Assembly (NCBI GenBank): GCA_023426375.1
Contig: JAFAAV010000063.1
Location: forward strand, 9,581 to 73,580
DNA length: 64,000 nucleotides
From: Actinomycetes bacterium
Lineage (GTDB): Bacteria > Actinomycetota > Actinomycetes > Actinomycetales > Micrococcaceae
Direction of reading: 5' to 3'
The position numbers and the translations under genes were made by a program. Numbering within the stretch: position 1 is the first letter of the stretch; each line of letters starts with the position of its first letter. Below the pieces are notes generated by a model that saw only the letters and a program-made list of their open reading frames with translations, made no database searches and was not told where the DNA came from. Shown piece by piece: positions 61,842 through 64,000 of this stretch.

Positions 61842-62780
61842 CTAGGACCGTTCGTTGTTCTTCCGAGCAGCTTTGGTTCCCAAAGTGGTCAGGACCCGGA
61901 CAACCTTCGAATTCAACCCCGAAGCCGCATCGCGGCCTTCACGAAGCCCGGACTGATCTGAGCGGGCGCCGGGCAAGAATCGGTTCGCAAGGCCCATGGC
62001 CCGAGTGGTCAGTCCCGGTGTGAGCCCGTGAACCCGTTGTGCGATCTTGGGCAGCCATCCAACGAGCACCCATGGTTTGCCGGTCAAGACGCCGTCCACG
62101 ATGTTCTTCGCCGCACGGTCTGCATTCATGGACAGTACGGGCAGGGACGCCGCGGGGCCGAACCACGCGAACTCCTTCTCGGATTGGCCGGTGAAGAAGG
62201 CTCGCTCGTGGGAACCGGTGCGCATCAAACCCGGTGCGATCGTCGTGGCCGTGACCCCGGAACCCGCGAGTGCCACGGACAGGCCTTCGCTGAAACCTAC
62301 CGCGCCGAACTTGGCAGTCGCATAGGGCAGCAGGTGGGGCGGGGAGACGAGCCCGCCCACGGAAGCAACGGTTCCGATCCGACCTGACTTCCGTTCACGC
62401 ATCCGCGGCAATACGGACAGAGCACAATGGATGGGTCCATACGTCATGGTGTCGATTGCATCGCGGAAATGATCCAGCGTCACCGCGTGCAGTGGGCCGG
62501 TCTGAATGATGCCGGCCACGGTAATCAGCACGTCCACCGGGCCTAAATCTTGTTCAACGTTGTGCACCAGACCCTGGACTGCCTCCGGGTCGCGGACATC
62601 ACATACGTAGTCCCTGACATTTCCGTGGGGTGACAGTTGTTCCTTGGCTCGAGAGAGTTCACTCTGGTCTCGTGCCGCGATGGCTACGGAGTAACCGCGG
62701 TCCAGTAGTTCTCGGCTGACGAGCAACCCTAATCCGCGCGAACCGCCTGGCACTAACGCAATCTTCAGTGTGCTTACCAT
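61842..62780 (-). CDS. SDR family NAD(P)-dependent oxidoreductase
   Basis: This is a 312-residue short-chain dehydrogenase. The cofactor loop is PGGSRGLG, followed by AARDQSEL and the NAG-equivalent TVAGIIQTG. The catalytic triad is Ser (TVASVGG) and Tyr/Lys in PYATAKFG. A C-terminal extension of about 80 residues, basic at its end (TKAARKNNERS), may contact the membrane. Substrate is unknown. It is divergent from the second zinc dehydrogenase gene, with about 100 bp between starts. Confidence 0.83.
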   Translation of the reverse strand: MVSTLKIALVPGGSRGLGLLVSRELLDRGYSVAIAARDQSELSRAKEQLSPHGNVRDYVCDVRDPEAVQGLVHNVEQDLGPVDVLITVAGIIQTGPLHAVTLDHFRDAIDTMTYGPIHCALSVLPRMRERKSGRIGTVASVGGLVSPPHLLPYATAKFGAVGFSEGLSVALAGSGVTATTIAPGLMRTGSHERAFFTGQSEKEFAWFGPAASLPVLSMNADRAAKNIVDGVLTGKPWVLVGWLPKIAQRVHGLTPGLTTRAMGLANRFLPGARSDQSGLREGRDAASGLNSKVVRVLTTLGTKAARKNNERS

Positions 62781-62845
62781 TGCGCCAGTTTACGTGAACC
62801 AGATTGTCACGGGATAGCTCGAATGCCTGAAATTGTCACCTGCAG

Positions 62846-62874
62846 TTGCAAAGGGGGCTGATGGTCAGTTAACT
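62846..62874 (+). promoter_or_regulatory. Promoter of the zinc dehydrogenase gene
   Basis: TTGCAA (62846-62851) and TTAACT (62869-62874) are 17 bp apart, and the -10 ends 7 nt before ATG 62882. The message is probably leaderless. Confidence 0.55.
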
Positions 62875-62881
62875 GATCTGC

Positions 62882-64000
62882 ATGCGTGCACTTACATGGC
62901 AAGGACTCGGTGACGTCCGGGTCGAATCAGTTCCCGACCCCGTCATCAAACATCCCAAGGATGCAATTGTCCGGGTCACCTCTACTGCGATCTGCGGCTC
63001 GGATCTGCATCTCTACGGAGTGCTGGGCCCGTATCTCTCTCCCGGCGATGTGCTTGGTCACGAATTCATGGGCATCGTGGAGGAGGTGGGGGACCAGGTC
63101 ACCAACCTCAAACCAGGTGACCGTGTGGTTGTGCCGTTCACCATTGGGTGCGGCGAATGCTGGATGTGTGATCGTGGGCTTTACGCTCAGTGCGAGACCA
63201 CTCAGGTGAAGTCCAAGAACAAGGGCGCCATGCTGTTCGGCTTCTCGTCCCTCTACGGTTCCGTACCCGGTGGCCAGGCCGAAATGGTGCGTGTTCCCCA
63301 CGCAGACTTCGGGCCGGTCAAGCTTCCCGAGACGTACTCCGATGAGCGGTTCCTCTACCTCAGCGACATCCTGCCCACCGCGTGGCAGGGCGTTAAGTGG
63401 GCCAATGTGGGCCCCGGTGACACCTTGGCCGTCATTGGTCTGGGGCCTGTGGGGCAAATGGCCGTTCGCTCCGCCAGGCACATGGGCGTGGAGCGGATCA
63501 TTGGCGTGGATCTGGTGGACGAGCGCCTTGAACTGGCTCGGTCATGGGGTGTTGAAACCGTGGACCGGCGCACCGTCAAGGACATTGCCGCAACACTCCA
63601 AGAGATGACGGACGGTAGGGGACCGGACGGCGTCGTCGATGCCGTGGGCATGGAAGCGCACGGTAACCCCATCTCCGAGAAAATCATCGCCGGGGCTGCA
63701 AGACTCCCCAAGCCACTGGGTCGTGCGGCAATCGAAAATGTTGGCATTGACCGGCTCGAGGTGTTGCACACCGCAATTAACGCAGTGTGCCGCGGTGGCA
63801 CGGTGTCGCTCTCGGGCGTCTACGGGGGCATGGCCGACCCGATGCCCATGATGACGATGTTCGACAAGGGCATCACCATGCGAATGGGCCAGTGCCATGT
63901 GAAGCAGTGGACCGACGATCTACTGGCAATCGTTTCCGACCCCGATGACACCCTGGGGCTGGATCATTTTGCAACCCATCGAGTGTCACTTGAGGATGCC
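62882..64000 (+). CDS. Zinc-dependent alcohol dehydrogenase (formaldehyde dehydrogenase-like), partial
   Basis: The frame is open from ATG 62882 to the window end (373 codons). The catalytic zinc ligands are in AICGSDLH and LGHEFMG. All four structural-zinc cysteines are present in CGECWMCDRGLYAQC. The NAD site is VIGLGPVGQMAV, and GVDLVDERLELA and DAVGMEAHG follow. It fits the class III-like formaldehyde dehydrogenase group, but substrate is not certain. The protein at 43263 is a paralogue that has lost one structural cysteine. The C-terminus is missing. Confidence 0.85.
   Translation, partial: MRALTWQGLGDVRVESVPDPVIKHPKDAIVRVTSTAICGSDLHLYGVLGPYLSPGDVLGHEFMGIVEEVGDQVTNLKPGDRVVVPFTIGCGECWMCDRGLYAQCETTQVKSKNKGAMLFGFSSLYGSVPGGQAEMVRVPHADFGPVKLPETYSDERFLYLSDILPTAWQGVKWANVGPGDTLAVIGLGPVGQMAVRSARHMGVERIIGVDLVDERLELARSWGVETVDRRTVKDIAATLQEMTDGRGPDGVVDAVGMEAHGNPISEKIIAGAARLPKPLGRAAIENVGIDRLEVLHTAINAVCRGGTVSLSGVYGGMADPMPMMTMFDKGITMRMGQCHVKQWTDDLLAIVSDPDDTLGLDHFATHRVSLEDA

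Noticed and set aside
1..64000. CRISPR arrays, insertion sequences, prophage or integrative elements
   Set aside because: No repeat-spacer pattern, transposase, integrase or recombinase frame was found. The only hint is the tRNA-like 3' fragment at 46129-46149.

Overview
The window is a stretch of actinobacterial chromosome, most like a member of the Micrococcaceae or a close relative in the Micrococcales. The evidence is mycothione reductase, a DivIVA/Wag31-type polar protein, SepF in place of FtsA/ZipA, a class II DAHP synthase, a PASTA-domain Ser/Thr kinase, many GTG and TTG starts, and a MurE whose amino-acid pocket motif (DDPHDEDP) looks L-lysine-type rather than diaminopimelate-type. 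I did not compute G+C or run any search, so genus is left open. No transposase, integrase, phage gene or CRISPR array was seen.

Layout. 1-1.8 kb: end of pyruvate carboxylase, then mycothione reductase. 1.8-15 kb: lipid, aromatic and wall-sensing genes (acyl-CoA ligase, esterase, plsC, class II DAHP synthase, secreted CAP protein, PASTA kinase, LysM/lytic transglycosylase, Rv2175c-like DNA-binding protein, polyprenyl diphosphate synthase, DNA polymerase IV, DUF3040 protein). 15-35.1 kb: a complete dcw cluster, mraZ-rsmH-ftsL-ftsI-murE-murF-mraY-murD-ftsW-murG-murC-ftsQ-ftsZ-pgeF-yggS-sepF-yggT-divIVA, mostly translationally coupled. The order from 1.8 to 35 kb resembles Mycobacterium tuberculosis Rv2187 back to Rv2145c (from memory). 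35.1-43.2 kb: lspA, rluD-like, dnaE, hisD, nrdR and an unknown membrane protein. 43.2-50.2 kb: a zinc alcohol dehydrogenase, a histidine phosphatase, a SnoaL-like protein, tRNA-Val, a tRNA-like RNA element, gnd, cysE, cysK and msrA. 50.2-53.8 kb: a NIF3 protein, a zinc-ribbon coiled-coil protein, the RNase P RNA, yaaA and def. 53.9-58.6 kb: an operon of four glycosyltransferases followed by an atypical LuxR-type response regulator. 58.6-64 kb: an SDR, an APC permease, a guanidine-III riboswitch controlling two SMR exporter genes, a second SDR, and a zinc alcohol dehydrogenase cut by the window end.

How it fits together. The dcw genes make lipid II from UDP-MurNAc (murC/D/E/F, mraY, murG), build the division septum (ftsZ, sepF, ftsQ, ftsL, ftsW, ftsI) and direct polar growth (divIVA). 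The PASTA kinase next to a LysM transglycosylase and an Rv2175c-like protein probably links wall status to signalling. cysE and cysK supply cysteine, which mycothiol and its reductase also draw on.

The most interesting non-gene signals are: the guanidine-III riboswitch at 61032-61073; a phased MraZ operator overlapping the mraZ promoter; a candidate mraW RNA motif before rsmH; a tRNA-like structured RNA followed by a strong terminator at about 46053-46184; and a recurrent TAGNNT-N6-start signature pointing to leaderless mRNAs at several genes.
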